This document shows, one piece after another, positions 36,555-47,000 of a stretch of 64,000 nucleotides of DNA. The notes under the pieces are model-generated. The model was not told the DNA's origin. It searched no databases and saw only the letters and a program-made list of their open reading frames with translations. How positions within the stretch are numbered: the first letter of the stretch is position 1; every line of letters starts with the position of its first letter. A program made the translations under genes and the position numbers. Source of the DNA: JAWLGJ01 sp041685145 (GTDB lineage: Bacteria; Pseudomonadota; Alphaproteobacteria; Rhodospirillales; Magnetospirillaceae); NCBI GenBank assembly GCA_041685145.1, contig JAWLGJ010000010.1, forward strand, positions 1 to 64,000, read 5' to 3'.

Positions 36555-38945
36555 ATGGGGACTTTCACGGCCGGCACGATGCTGCTCGCCGTGGCGGCTT
36601 TCGCGGCGGCGGTCGTCCTGGCGGTGGCGCTGGGGCGGTTGCGCGGGCTGGAAAAGGGCGCCCGGCTGCAGCGCGACAGCGAGCAGCGCCTGCGCGACGT
36701 GCTGGAAAGCGTCGGCGAGGGCATCATCACCCTCGGCGCCTCGGGCACCATCGAGTCCTTCAACCGTGCCGCCGAACGCATGTTCGGCTATGCCGCCGCC
36801 GAGGCCGTCGGCAAGGACGTCCGCATCCTGATGCCGGAGGGCGAGGACGACGACCGCGCCGGTGTCGTCGAGCAGTGCCTGGTGGAATGGGAACCGCGCA
36901 GCGTGCGCGGCACCAGCGAACTGCGCGGCCGACGCAAGGACGGCAGCATGTTCCCGCTGGAGATGTCGGTGCGCGAAATGCGCGGCGCCGGCGGGGTGCG
37001 GTTCGTCGCCGTGCTGCGCGACAACAGCGAGCGGGCGCGGATGCAGGCCGCCCTGGTCGAGAGCGAGCAGCGCTTCCGCGACCTCGCCGAGGCATCCTCG
37101 GACTGGTTCTGGGAGACCGGCCCCGACCTGCGCTTCGTCTTCGTGTCGGCGCGGGTGCGCCAGGTGCTGGGCGTCAACACCGCCTTTTTCATCGGCAAGA
37201 CCTTCCACGACTTCGCGTCGGCCTCGGACGAAACCGCGCACTGGAACGGTCTTCTGGACGAGATGGAGGCGCGCCGGCCGTTCCGCGACTTCGTCTTCCG
37301 CCAGGACTTTCCCGACGGCCGCGTCAAATACCTGAAGATCAGCGGCCGTCCCATCATCGACCGCAACGGCGTCTATTGCGGCTATCGCGGCGTCGGCACC
37401 GACATCAGCCGCGAGATGGAGGCGCGCGCCAAGGCGCGGCGTGCCGAGCAGCATCTGGTGGCGGCGCTGGAAAGCATCAGCGAGGGCTTTGCGCTGTGGG
37501 ACGCCAAGGACCGGCTGATCCTGTTCAACAGCAAGTTCCGCGAAATCTTCGCCGGCGCCCCGGTGCGCACCGGCATGGGGTTTGAGGATCTGGCGCGGGC
37601 GCTGGCGCGCAACGGGGCGGCGCCCGACGCGCGGGAACGGCCGGACCGCTGGGTGGACGAGCAGATCGCCCGCCACCGCCTGGCCGCCGGCGCCACCGTC
37701 GAGGTGCCGCTGCACGACCGCTGGTTCCTGGTCAGCGAGCGGCGCACCCCCGAGGGGCATGTGGTCGCGGTCCATACCGAGGTGACGGCGCTGAAACGCC
37801 GCGAGGCCGAGATCGCCCAGCGCACGGCGATGGCCCAGGCGATCATCGACAACATGCCCCAGGGCATCAGCGTCTTCGACGCCCGCGGCCGGCTGGCGGC
37901 GCTCAACGACACCGCCCGCGCCTTGCTGCGGGTGCCGCCCGAGGCGCAGCGGCCGGGCACGGCGCTGCTGGAATTCGTGCGGCTTCTGGCCGCGCAGGGC
38001 GAGTTCGGCCCCGACGCCGATGCCGCGACGCTGGCCGAGGAGATCGCCGCCGGCTGCCCGGCCCACCGCGAGCGCGAGCGCGCCGACGGCACCGCCATCG
38101 AATTGCGCTGCAACACCATGCCCGACGGCGGCTTCCTGGTCAGCTATGCCGACATCACCGAGCGCAAGCGCGGCGAGGCGGCCCTGCGCGCCGCCAAGGA
38201 GGCCGCCGAGCGCGGCAACCGCGCCAAGGCCGCCTTCCTGGCCAGCGTCAGCCACGAACTGCGCACGCCGCTGAACGCCATCATCGGCTTCTCCGAGGCC
38301 ATCCTCGGCGAGCTGTTCGGGCCGCTGGGCCACCCACGCTACCGGGACTACATGCAGGACATCTACGACAGCGGCAGCCACCTGCTGAACCTGATCAACG
38401 ACATCCTCGACATCTCCAAGGCCGGGGCCGGCAAGATTGATCTGGACGAGGTGGAGATCGACCTGTCGACGGTCGTCGTGCAGACGGTGCGGCTGCTGTC
38501 GAAGCGCGCCGAAAGCGCCAAGGTCGACGTCATCACCGAGCTGCCCGCCGGCCTGCCACGGCTCCGCGGCGACATGCGGCGGCTGCGTCAGATACTGCTC
38601 AACCTGTTGTCCAACGCGCTGAAATTCACCGACGAGGGCGGGCGCATCACCGCGCGCGCCCGCACCGACGCCGACGGCACCCTGCGGCTGGTCATCGAGG
38701 ACACCGGCATCGGCATGATGCCGCAGGAACTCGACAAGGCGATGGAACCGTTCGTGCAGGTCGACAGCCGCCTCAGCCGCCGCTACGAGGGCACCGGGCT
38801 GGGTCTGCCGCTGACCAAGACCCTGGTCGAGGCGCATGGCGGCCGCTTCCTGTTGGAGAGCGAGCCCGGCAAGGGCACCAAGGCGACGGTGCTCTTCCCC
38901 GCCGAGCGCGTCATCGGCGGGGCGGACGCGGCATCGTCGGCCTGA
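36555..38945 (+). CDS. Membrane-anchored multi-PAS sensor histidine kinase
   Basis: A 796-residue protein. One N-terminal membrane helix (about 5-27), then PAS1 (about 45-165), PAS2 (about 170-300, ending YRGVGTDISREM), two PAS_7-like modules (about 310-430 and 435-545, each with an IxExFALWDAKDR- or MPQGISVFDARGR-type start), HisKA with His567 in ASVSHELRTPLNAIIGF, and HATPase_c with NLLSNALKFTDEGG, EDTGIGM and GTGLGLPLTKTLVEAHGG. No fused receiver and no neighbouring response regulator gene, so it is an orphan kinase. The start is ATG at 36555 with GGGGGG about 4 bases upstream. The 3' end overlaps the convergent PhnN-like gene by 35 bases. Confidence 0.93.
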   Translation: MGTFTAGTMLLAVAAFAAAVVLAVALGRLRGLEKGARLQRDSEQRLRDVLESVGEGIITLGASGTIESFNRAAERMFGYAAAEAVGKDVRILMPEGEDDDRAGVVEQCLVEWEPRSVRGTSELRGRRKDGSMFPLEMSVREMRGAGGVRFVAVLRDNSERARMQAALVESEQRFRDLAEASSDWFWETGPDLRFVFVSARVRQVLGVNTAFFIGKTFHDFASASDETAHWNGLLDEMEARRPFRDFVFRQDFPDGRVKYLKISGRPIIDRNGVYCGYRGVGTDISREMEARAKARRAEQHLVAALESISEGFALWDAKDRLILFNSKFREIFAGAPVRTGMGFEDLARALARNGAAPDARERPDRWVDEQIARHRLAAGATVEVPLHDRWFLVSERRTPEGHVVAVHTEVTALKRREAEIAQRTAMAQAIIDNMPQGISVFDARGRLAALNDTARALLRVPPEAQRPGTALLEFVRLLAAQGEFGPDADAATLAEEIAAGCPAHRERERADGTAIELRCNTMPDGGFLVSYADITERKRGEAALRAAKEAAERGNRAKAAFLASVSHELRTPLNAIIGFSEAILGELFGPLGHPRYRDYMQDIYDSGSHLLNLINDILDISKAGAGKIDLDEVEIDLSTVVVQTVRLLSKRAESAKVDVITELPAGLPRLRGDMRRLRQILLNLLSNALKFTDEGGRITARARTDADGTLRLVIEDTGIGMMPQELDKAMEPFVQVDSRLSRRYEGTGLGLPLTKTLVEAHGGRFLLESEPGKGTKATVLFPAERVIGGADAASSA

Positions 38946-39528
38946 GGGAACGGTCCGCCAGCGCCGGCACCAGCACACCCGGCGTCGCCCCGCGCGGCCG
39001 CGCCAGGCGGTCGAGGACCATCACCAACTGCCGCGCCGCGACGCGCAGCCGCCCGGCATTGGGCAGCACCAGATCGGCGCCGCCGGGGACGGCGGCCTCC
39101 TCGGCATCCCCGGCGCCGAGGTCCAGCCGCGCCAGGCGCCGGCGCCGCTCCGCCGCCGGGGCGGCGATCGCCACCACCGTCAGCCGCCGATAGCGCCGCC
39201 GCGCCGCCGCCACGGCCCCGGCCGTCGCTTCGGCGACCACCACCTGGCCGCGGCCGAGGGCGGCGTCGATCTCGGCCGGCAGCGCATAGTTGACGCCGTC
39301 GCGGCGCCAGCAAAGCCCCAGGCGCCCCGCGCGCCGCAGGCAGTCGTACTGGGCGGGGGTGACGGTGCGATACAGTCTTTCGTCGCCCGGCGCTGCCGGC
39401 TGCGAGATGATGCGTAGCGGAAAATCGAAGCGTGGGTCGTCGGCCAGCGCCCGGCGCGCCTCGGCGACCAGACTGCTTTTTCCCGACCCACGCGGCCCGA
39501 CCAGGAGCACCAGCCGACCGGCCATCAT
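38911..39528 (-). CDS. phnN: PhnN-like ribose 1,5-bisphosphate phosphokinase
   Basis: A 205-residue P-loop kinase. Walker A GPRGSGKSSLV follows the first strand RLVLLV. ISQPAAPGDERLYRTVTPAQYD and LCWRRDGVNYALPAEID are guanylate-kinase-like elements of PhnN. PhnN converts ribose 1,5-bisphosphate to PRPP in phosphonate (C-P lyase) metabolism. No other phn genes are in view, so the assignment relies on sequence pattern and its pathway role here is uncertain. The start is the first of two ATGs, with GGAG 5 bases upstream on the minus strand. The C-terminus is Pro/Arg-rich and overlaps the sensor kinase gene. Confidence 0.8.
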   Translation of the reverse strand: MMAGRLVLLVGPRGSGKSSLVAEARRALADDPRFDFPLRIISQPAAPGDERLYRTVTPAQYDCLRRAGRLGLCWRRDGVNYALPAEIDAALGRGQVVVAEATAGAVAAARRRYRRLTVVAIAAPAAERRRRLARLDLGAGDAEEAAVPGGADLVLPNAGRLRVAARQLVMVLDRLARPRGATPGVLVPALADRSLRPTMPRPPRR

Positions 39529-39757
39529 AGTGTCTCCGATTGCTTCGCCATGTCTAAAAGCTGGGCCGCCGGTACTCGTCCTGCAAATGCGAAAAGGGTG
39601 AGGCCGCCGCCCCCGAGGACGGCCACCGGCCGCGGATTCCGCAGCTTTCGCTGGCCAAGCGCCTCGCAACATGCGAAAAATTGTCGGGTCCGCCGGCGTT
39701 CACCGGCGGGCGAGGGTGTCACTGCGCCCGCGGGCGCACATCGTCGAGGTCAAATTC

Positions 39758-40252
39758 GTGTCCAATCATTTCTTCTCCGGCAACGACGCCGACGCCGGCC
39801 AGGGGCGGCCGGTCAAGGCGCGCGTCAAGTGGTTCAACCAGACCAAGGGTTTCGGCTTTGTCGCGCCCGAGGACGGCTCGCCCGACGCCTTTCTGCACAT
39901 CTCGGCCCTGCAGCGTTACGGCGCCGCCTATCTGCCCGAGCAGGCGGAGGTGCTGTGCGAGGTGGCGCCCGGCCCCAAGGGGCCGCAGGTGGTGCGCCTC
40001 CTGGACGTGTCCGCGTCGACCGAGCCGCCGGCGGCCGAGGGCGAGCAGCTTTCCGGCGCGGTCAAGTGGTTCGCTGTCGAGAAAGGCTTCGGCTTCATCG
40101 TCTGCGACGACGGCGGCAAGGATATCTTCATCCACAAGAGCGTCCTGCAGCGCTGCGGCGTCAACGCCCTCGCCGAGGGGCAGCGGGTGCAGGTGACGAC
40201 GTCGGCGACTCCCAAGGGCCGCGAGGCCACCTGGATCGGCCTCATCGACTGA
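39758..40252 (+). CDS. Double cold-shock-domain protein
   Basis: A 164-residue protein with two cold-shock domains. CSD1 (about 18-85) has VKARVKWFNQTKGFGFVAPED and AFLHISALQ; CSD2 (about 100-164) has SGAVKWFAVEKGFGFIVCDDGGKDIFIH. Both contain the RNP-1-like KGFGF; RNP-2 is AFLHI or IFIHK. Such proteins bind single-stranded RNA and DNA. Tandem forms are common in alphaproteobacteria. The chosen start is GTG at 39758 with GAGG 8 bases upstream; an ATG at 39671 would add 29 non-conserved, Arg-rich residues. The 229-base upstream stretch holds nothing I can name. Confidence 0.92.
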   Translation: MSNHFFSGNDADAGQGRPVKARVKWFNQTKGFGFVAPEDGSPDAFLHISALQRYGAAYLPEQAEVLCEVAPGPKGPQVVRLLDVSASTEPPAAEGEQLSGAVKWFAVEKGFGFIVCDDGGKDIFIHKSVLQRCGVNALAEGQRVQVTTSATPKGREATWIGLID

Positions 40253-40265
40253 TCCGGCGGCAGGC

Positions 40266-40303
40266 ACAAAAAAAACCACCGCCCCGGCGCCGGGGCGGTG
40301 GTT
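40266..40303 (-). terminator. Intrinsic terminator of the small membrane protein gene
   Basis: A 15-bp perfect palindrome, AACCACCGCCCCGGC (40274-40288) with its complement (40289-40303), lies 24 bases after the leftward gene's stop. On the minus strand it is followed by a run of eight T before GTG. It may also block rightward read-through from the cold-shock gene, but there is no + strand T run. Confidence 0.85.
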
Positions 40304-40327
40304 GCGTGGCGCCGCGCCGCGGCGGCG

Positions 40328-40516
40328 CTAGGCGTCGCCGGGCTGCACCGTCAGGGCGACCACGATGACCATCAGCACCGCGGTCAGCAGCAGCGCCAGA
40401 TAGATCACCGCGCCGGTGCCCAGCCCCAGCAGGGCCCCCACCATCAGGCCCAGATAGACCAGCAGGCCGACCAGCGCCACCACCAGCGAACCCAGGGTCT
40501 TGCCGACAGCGTCCAT
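40328..40516 (-). CDS. Small two-helix membrane protein, unknown function
   Basis: A 62-residue protein that is nearly all hydrophobic: helices about 8-33 and 35-57, with GALLGLGTG between. It has few charges, an N-terminal MDAVGKTLG and a C-terminal QPGDA. The ATG is preceded by GAAGGA on the minus strand, and a strong terminator follows the stop, which supports a real gene. I recognise no family. It is divergent from the glycogen operon, separated by 239 bases in which no good promoter is seen. Confidence 0.65.
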   Translation of the reverse strand: MDAVGKTLGSLVVALVGLLVYLGLMVGALLGLGTGAVIYLALLLTAVLMVIVVALTVQPGDA

Positions 40517-40755
40517 GTCCTTCCCCTCGTCGATTTCGCGCGCGCGCCGCGCGCAAACTTTCGAATCATTCTTGTAAATCCCGGCCGCGGCCGTGTCCAG
40601 ACTATTCCACGCCGCCGCCCCTGTGGCACCATGCCCGAGGGCGGCGCGAGGGCCGCGCCGCGCGGGGGTTGAAACCCGCCCGTCCGAACAAAGATGCCCA
40701 AGGCGAGGCGCGATAAGCGCCGAAGGGCTAGTCCCACATCGCCAGGGAGGTAGCC

Positions 40756-43700
40756 GTGGAGCAGGGCCCGCGCATCTACAACCTGTTTCCCCTGCTGGCG
40801 GGGACGGTGCCGCAGTGGCAGGCCCACCTGCCGCGCATCGCGGGCCTGGGGTTCGACTGGGTGTTCGTCAACCCGTTCCACTACCCCGGCTTTTCGGGAA
40901 GCCTTTACGCCGTCAAGGACTACTACCGCCTCAACCCGCTGTTCCAGGGCGACGCGGGCCGGCCGGGCGAGGCGTTGCTGCGCGACTTCGTCGACGACGC
41001 CCACCGCCACGGCCTGCGGGTGATGATGGACCTGGTGGTCAACCACACCGCCAAGGACAGCGTACTGGTGCGCGACCATCCCGAATGGTTCAAGCGCAAT
41101 CCCGACGGCTCGGTGCGCTCGCCGGGCGCGACCGATCCCGACGACCCCGAAAAATTCACCGAATGGGGCGACCTGGCCGAGATCGACTATGACGACGCGG
41201 CCGCCCGCGCCGGGCTCGTCGACACCTGGCGCGCGGTGACCATCCATTACGCCCGCCTGGGCTTCGACGGCTTCCGGTGCGACGCCGCCTACAAGGTGCC
41301 GGCGGCGGTGTGGCGGGCGATCATCGCCGCCGTCCACGCCGTCAGCCCCGAGGCCGAGTTCATGGCCGAGAACCTGGGCTGCACCACCGAGGAGACCGAG
41401 GCGCTGAAGGAGGCGGGCTTCCATTACCTGTTCAGCAGCGCCAAGTGGTGGGACTTCCGCGCCGACTGGCTGCTGGAGCAGTACGAGACCAACCGCCGCA
41501 TCGCCCCCTCCATCGCCTTTCCCGAAAGCCACGACACCGACCGCCTCGTCAACGAGGTGCCGGCGGGCGAGGACGTGCTGGCGCATTACCGTCTGCGCAC
41601 CCTGTTCAGCGCCTTCGCCGCCGCCGGCTGGATGATGCCCATCGGCTTCGAATACGGCTTCGGCAAGCCGCTGCACGTCGTCGACACCCGCCCCACCGAC
41701 TGGGAGGACAAGCGCTTCGACCTGTCGGACTTCATCGCCGCCGTCAACCGCGTCAAGGCGGAGACGCCGGCCCTGAACGTCGAGGGGCCGCTGCGGCGGC
41801 TGACGCTGGCCGACGACCCCATGCTGGTGCTGGTGCGCCACGGCCGCGCCCTGGGCCACATCGCCGTTGCCGTCGTCAACCTGCAAGCCGACCAGGCGCT
41901 GGACGTCGACCTGGCGGCGGCGCTGCGCCCCGCGGATCTGAGCGTGGCGGCGCTGGAGGACGTGACGCCGGGCGCCGGCGGCGGCGAGGTGCCGGCGCGC
42001 CTGACCCTGCGGCCGCGGGAGATGCGGCTGCTGCGCAGCCGCGCCGGGCGCGGCGGCCGCGCCGATGGCGGCGGCGAGGCCGACGACCCGGTGATGGCGG
42101 CGCTGGGCAGCCGGCCGATACTCATCCAGGCGGTGTGGCCGGAAATCGATTGCGGGCGCTATCCGGTCAAGCGCGAGGTCGGCGATGCCCTGGAGGTCTC
42201 GGCCGACATCTTCACGGACGGCCACGACCGGCTGGCGGCCGCGCTGCTCTACCGCGAGGCCCACGCCGTGCGCTGGCAGGAGGCGCCGATGCGCCCCCTG
42301 GACAACGATCGCTGGGCCGGGTCCGCGCCGCTGCGGCGCAACACCCGCTACCGCTACACCATCGAGGCCTGGGCCGACCGCTTCGAAACCTGGCGCGACG
42401 AACTGGCCAAGAAGATCGACGCCGGCCAGGCGGTGGCGGTGGAACTGCTGGAAGGCCGGCACCTGGTCGAAGAGGCGCTGGCGCGGGTGGAGGCGGAGGA
42501 CCGCGAGCGCCTGCGCCGCATCCTCGACGACCTCGACGCCGCCGCCACCGAGGAGGAAAAGGCCGACATCCTGCGCGGCACCCTGCTGCGCCGGATCATG
42601 GCCCGCAACCCCGACCGCCGCGCGGCGGTGCGCTACGACAAGGAACTGGAGGTGGTCGTCGACCGCGTCGCCGCCCGCTTCGCCGCCTGGTACGAGATGA
42701 TGGCCCGCAGCCAGGGCACCGAGCCCGGCAAGAGCGCCACCTTCAAGGACTGCGAGAAGCGCCTGCCGGCGATCCGGGCGATGGGCTTCGACGTCGTCTA
42801 TCTGATGCCCATTCATCCCATCGGGCGCACGCACCGCAAAGGGCCCAACAACAGCCTCGCCGCCGGCCCCAACGATCCCGGCAGCCCCTACGCCATCGGC
42901 GCCAAGGAGGGCGGGCACAAGGCGGTGCATCCCGGCCTGGGCACCCTGGCGGACTTCCGCCGCTTCGCCGCCGCCGCCCGCGACGCGGGGCTGGAGGTGG
43001 CGCTGGACTTCGCCATCCAGTGCGCCCCCGACCACCCCTATGTGCGGGAGCATCCGGAGTGGTTCGTCTTCCGCCCCGACGGCAGCATCAAATACGCCGA
43101 GAACCCGCCCAAGAAGTATCAAGACATCGTCAACGTCAATTTCCACGGCCCCCACGCGCGGGCGCTGTGGCAGGAATGGCTGGAGGTGGTGCTGTTCTGG
43201 GTGGGGCAGGGGGTGGCCATCTTCCGGGTCGACAACCCCCACACCAAGCCGGTGCCGTTCTGGGAATGGCTGATCCGGCGCGTCCAGGACGAGCACCCGG
43301 AGGTGATCTTCCTGTCCGAGGCCTTCACCCGGCCGAAAATGATGAAGACGCTGGCCAAGGCGGGCTTCACCCAGTCCTACACCTATTTCACCTGGCGCAA
43401 CTTCAAGAACGAACTGACCGATTACCTGACCGAACTCGCCGAAAGCGAATCCAAGGAATATTTCCGGCCCAACTTCTTTCCCAGCACGCCCGACATCCTG
43501 CCGTTCTATCTGCAAACGGGCGGGCGGCCGGCCTTCATCATCCGGTTCGTTCTGGCGGCGACGCTGTCCTCGGTGTACGGCGTCTATAACGGCTTCGAGC
43601 TGTGCGAGAACGCCGCCCTGCCGGGCAAGGAGGAGTATCTCGATTCGGAAAAATACCAGCACAAGGTCTGGGACTGGGACCGGCCCGGCAACATCAAGGA

Positions 43701-44073
43701 CGTCATCACGCGGGTAAACCGAATCCGGCGCGAAAACCCCGCCCTGCACGAGTTCGAGAACCTGCGCTTCTGCGAGGCCGATGACGACGGCGTGCTTTTC
43801 TATGGCAAGATGACCCTGGACGGCGGCAACATGATCTTCGTCGCCGTCAATCTCGACCCGTTCGACGCCCGCGAGGCGGTGCTGCACTTCCCCCTCGACC
43901 GCATGGGGGTGCCGCCTGGCGAGACCTTCGAGGTCGAGGAACTGCTGAGCGGCCGTCGGCACCTGTGGCGCGGCGCCCGCCATCGGGTGCACCTGGACCC
44001 GCAGGTGAACCCGGCCGAAATCTATCGCGTGACCGTGTGGACGTCGGTGGACTACCGGACGCCCTGCATGTAG
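40756..44073 (+). CDS. glgE: GlgE maltosyltransferase fused to an N-terminal GH13 domain
   Basis: A 1105-residue protein. The C-terminal ~650 residues are GlgE: alpha-maltose-1-phosphate:1,4-glucan maltosyltransferase. The N-domain (about 455-560), KGPNNSLAAGPNDPGSPYAIG, YAENPPKKYQDIVNVNF, nucleophile Asp826 in FRVDNPHTKP, acid/base Glu855 in FLSEAFTRP and Asp913 are intact, with the same spacing as in characterised GlgE. The first ~415 residues are a second GH13 alpha-amylase-like barrel with its own triad: Asp176 (FRCDAAYK), Glu205 (MAENLG) and Asp260 (ESHDTD). That domain's substrate is unknown; a hydrolase or transferase on oligoglucan is inference. The start is GTG with AGGGAGG 5 bases upstream. 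First gene of the operon. Confidence 0.93.
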   Translation: MEQGPRIYNLFPLLAGTVPQWQAHLPRIAGLGFDWVFVNPFHYPGFSGSLYAVKDYYRLNPLFQGDAGRPGEALLRDFVDDAHRHGLRVMMDLVVNHTAKDSVLVRDHPEWFKRNPDGSVRSPGATDPDDPEKFTEWGDLAEIDYDDAAARAGLVDTWRAVTIHYARLGFDGFRCDAAYKVPAAVWRAIIAAVHAVSPEAEFMAENLGCTTEETEALKEAGFHYLFSSAKWWDFRADWLLEQYETNRRIAPSIAFPESHDTDRLVNEVPAGEDVLAHYRLRTLFSAFAAAGWMMPIGFEYGFGKPLHVVDTRPTDWEDKRFDLSDFIAAVNRVKAETPALNVEGPLRRLTLADDPMLVLVRHGRALGHIAVAVVNLQADQALDVDLAAALRPADLSVAALEDVTPGAGGGEVPARLTLRPREMRLLRSRAGRGGRADGGGEADDPVMAALGSRPILIQAVWPEIDCGRYPVKREVGDALEVSADIFTDGHDRLAAALLYREAHAVRWQEAPMRPLDNDRWAGSAPLRRNTRYRYTIEAWADRFETWRDELAKKIDAGQAVAVELLEGRHLVEEALARVEAEDRERLRRILDDLDAAATEEEKADILRGTLLRRIMARNPDRRAAVRYDKELEVVVDRVAARFAAWYEMMARSQGTEPGKSATFKDCEKRLPAIRAMGFDVVYLMPIHPIGRTHRKGPNNSLAAGPNDPGSPYAIGAKEGGHKAVHPGLGTLADFRRFAAAARDAGLEVALDFAIQCAPDHPYVREHPEWFVFRPDGSIKYAENPPKKYQDIVNVNFHGPHARALWQEWLEVVLFWVGQGVAIFRVDNPHTKPVPFWEWLIRRVQDEHPEVIFLSEAFTRPKMMKTLAKAGFTQSYTYFTWRNFKNELTDYLTELAESESKEYFRPNFFPSTPDILPFYLQTGGRPAFIIRFVLAATLSSVYGVYNGFELCENAALPGKEEYLDSEKYQHKVWDWDRPGNIKDVITRVNRIRRENPALHEFENLRFCEADDDGVLFYGKMTLDGGNMIFVAVNLDPFDAREAVLHFPLDRMGVPPGETFEVEELLSGRRHLWRGARHRVHLDPQVNPAEIYRVTVWTSVDYRTPCM

Positions 44074-44093
44074 CCAAGGGGAAATCAGGGGGC

Positions 44094-47000
44094 ATGGCCG
44101 AGCAGGATCCGCTCTGGTACAAGGACGCGATCTTTTACCAGCTTCACGTCAAATGCTTTTACGACTCCAATGATGACGGCATTGGCGACTTTCGTGGCCT
44201 GATGCAGAAGCTGGACTATATCCAGCATCTTGGCGTCAACACCATCTGGCTGCTGCCGTTCTACCCCTCGCCGCTGAAGGACGACGGCTATGACATCGCC
44301 GACTACCGCGGCATCCACGACTCCTACGGCACCATGCGCGATTTTCGCGAGTTCGTCCGCGAGGCGCACCGCCGCGACCTGAAGGTGATGACCGAACTGG
44401 TCGTCAACCACACCTCGGACCAGCACCGCTGGTTCCAGCGGGCGCGCCGCGCCGGGCGCAATTCGCGCTGGCGCGACTACTACGTCTGGAGCGACAACGA
44501 CCGCAAATACGCCGGCACCCGCATCATCTTCACCGACACCGAAAAGTCGAACTGGGCCTGGGATCCGGTGGCGCAGCAGTATTACTGGCACCGCTTCTTC
44601 TCGCACCAGCCGGATCTGAATTTCGACAACCCGCGGGTGCGCCGCGAGATCATCAACGTCATGCGCTTCTGGATGGACACCGGCGTCGACGGTATGCGGC
44701 TCGACGCCGTGCCCTATCTGTGCGAGCGCGAGGGCACCAACAACGAAAACCTGCCCGCCACGCACGGCGTCCTCAAGGAACTGCGCGCGGCGCTGGACCA
44801 CGGCTACCGCAACCGCGTCTTCCTGGCCGAGGCCAACCAGTGGCCCGAGGACGTGCTGCCCTATTTCGGCGCCGAGGGCGACGAGTGCCACATGGCCTTC
44901 CACTTCCCGCTGATGCCGCGGATGTTCATGGCCATCGCGCGGGAGGACCGCCACCCCATCACCGACATCATGCGCCAGACGCCCGACATTCCCGACGCCT
45001 GCCAGTGGGCGATCTTCCTGCGCAACCATGACGAGCTGACGCTGGAGATGGTCACCGACAAGGAGCGGGACTATCTGTGGAACACCTACGCCTCGGACCC
45101 GCGGGCGCGCATCAATGTCGGCATCCGCCGCCGGCTGGCGCCGCTGATGGATAACGACCGCCGCAAGATCGAATTGCTGAACAGCCTGCTGTTCTCGATG
45201 CCGGGCACGCCCATCGTCTATTACGGCGACGAATTGGGCATGGGCGACAACATCTTCCTGGGCGACCGCAACGGCGTGCGCACGCCCATGCAATGGTCGC
45301 TGGACCGCAACGGCGGCTTTTCGCGCGCCGATCCCGCCTGCTTGTACCTGCCGCCCAACATGGATCCCATCTACGGCTATCAGGCGGTCAACGCCGAGGC
45401 GCAGATGCGCTCGCCGTCGTCGCTGTTCAACTGGATGCGCCGCCTGATCGCCGTGCGCCAGTCGCGCAAGGTCTTCGGCCGTGGCGGCTTGCGCTTCCTC
45501 TACCCTAGCAACCGCAAAATTCTCGCCTACCTGCGCGAATACGACGGCGACGCGGTGTTGTGCGTCGTCAACCTGGCGCGCTCGGCGCAGGGCGTGGAGC
45601 TGGACCTGGCGGAGTTCCGGGGCCGGGTGCCGGTGGAGCTGACCGGCCAAAGCGCCTTTCCGCCCATCGGGGAGTTGCCCTATTTCCTCACCCTGCCCGG
45701 TCACGGCTTCTACTGGTTCCTGCTCGCGGCCGAGGAGGAGGCGCCGGCGTGGCACGAGGAATACCCCGTGCAACTGGAGGAATGGGTCACGCTGGTGATG
45801 AACAACGGCTGGGCCGGCTTCCTGGCGGGCGCGCCGCGGCGCCTGCTGGAGCGCGACATCCTGCCGCGCTTCCTGCCCAACCAGCGCTGGTACGGCGACA
45901 AGGACGCCGCCATCCGCTCCGTCGAGGTGCTGCGCAGCGCCGAACTGCGGGGGGAGGAGCGTTCCTGGCTGCTGACGCTGGCCGACGTGCGGCTGGACGG
46001 GCGCGAGCGGCTGTACTTCCTGCCGCTGACCGGCGCCTGGGACGCCGAGGGCGAGGATCTGTTGCAGCACGCCGCGGCGCATTGCCTGGGGCGGCTGCGG
46101 GCCGGGCCGCGCATGGGCACGCTGTGCGACGCGGTCGTCGACCCCGGCTTCGCCCTGGCGCTGGTCGAGGCCATCCGGCGCGACGCCGTCCTGCCGGCCA
46201 CCGACGGCAGCATCGTCTGCCGCCACACCCGCAAGCTGGCCGCCGTCGAGGTGCCGGAGCCGCCGCAGGTGGTGCGCTCGGGGGTCGAGCAGAGCAACAC
46301 CTCGATCACCATCGGCGGCAAGCTGATCCTCAAGCTGCTGCGCCGCCCCGAGGAGGGCGTCAATGTCGAGGTCGAGGTCGGCCGCTACCTCACCGAGAGC
46401 ACCCGCTTCGCCAACACGCCGCCGCTGATGGGTTGGGTCGGCGCCGTCGACTCCGGCGGGCGCGAGCTGGCCCTGGCCACCCTGCACGGCTTCGTCCAGA
46501 ACCAGGGCGACGCCTGGACCTGGGTCACGAGCTATCTGGAGCGCTTCCTCGACGAGGTGGGGGTGCTGCCGCCGGGCGAGGCGCGGGCGCGCGTCGAGGA
46601 CGGGCTGCACCAGGCCAATCTCGATTTCATGGCCCTGCTGGGCCGGCGCACCGCCGAGATGCACCTCGCCCTGGGCCAGGACACCCCCGACGTGGCCTTC
46701 GCCCCCGAGCCCACCGAGCCCGAGCATCTGGCGGCGTGGCACGACCGGGCGCGGCGGCAGGCGGCGGACGCGCTGGCGGCGCTGCGCGACCTCGACACGC
46801 CCGAGGCGGCGGCCCTGCTGGGGCGGCGCGGCGAGCTGGAGGCCTTGATCGACCGCCTGCTGCCCGACGCGCTGGCGGCCGCCCGCATCCGCGTCCACGG
46901 CGACTATCACCTGGGCCAGGTGCTGGTGGTCTCCGACGACGTCTACATCATCGACTTCGAGGGCGAGCCGCGCCGTACCCTGGTTGAGCGCCGGCGCAAG

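Noticed and set aside
40517..40755. Strong promoter for the glucan operon
   Set aside because: The best match, TTGAAA at 40669 with AAGATG 16 bases on, is poor at the -10 box. I do not list it as a feature.
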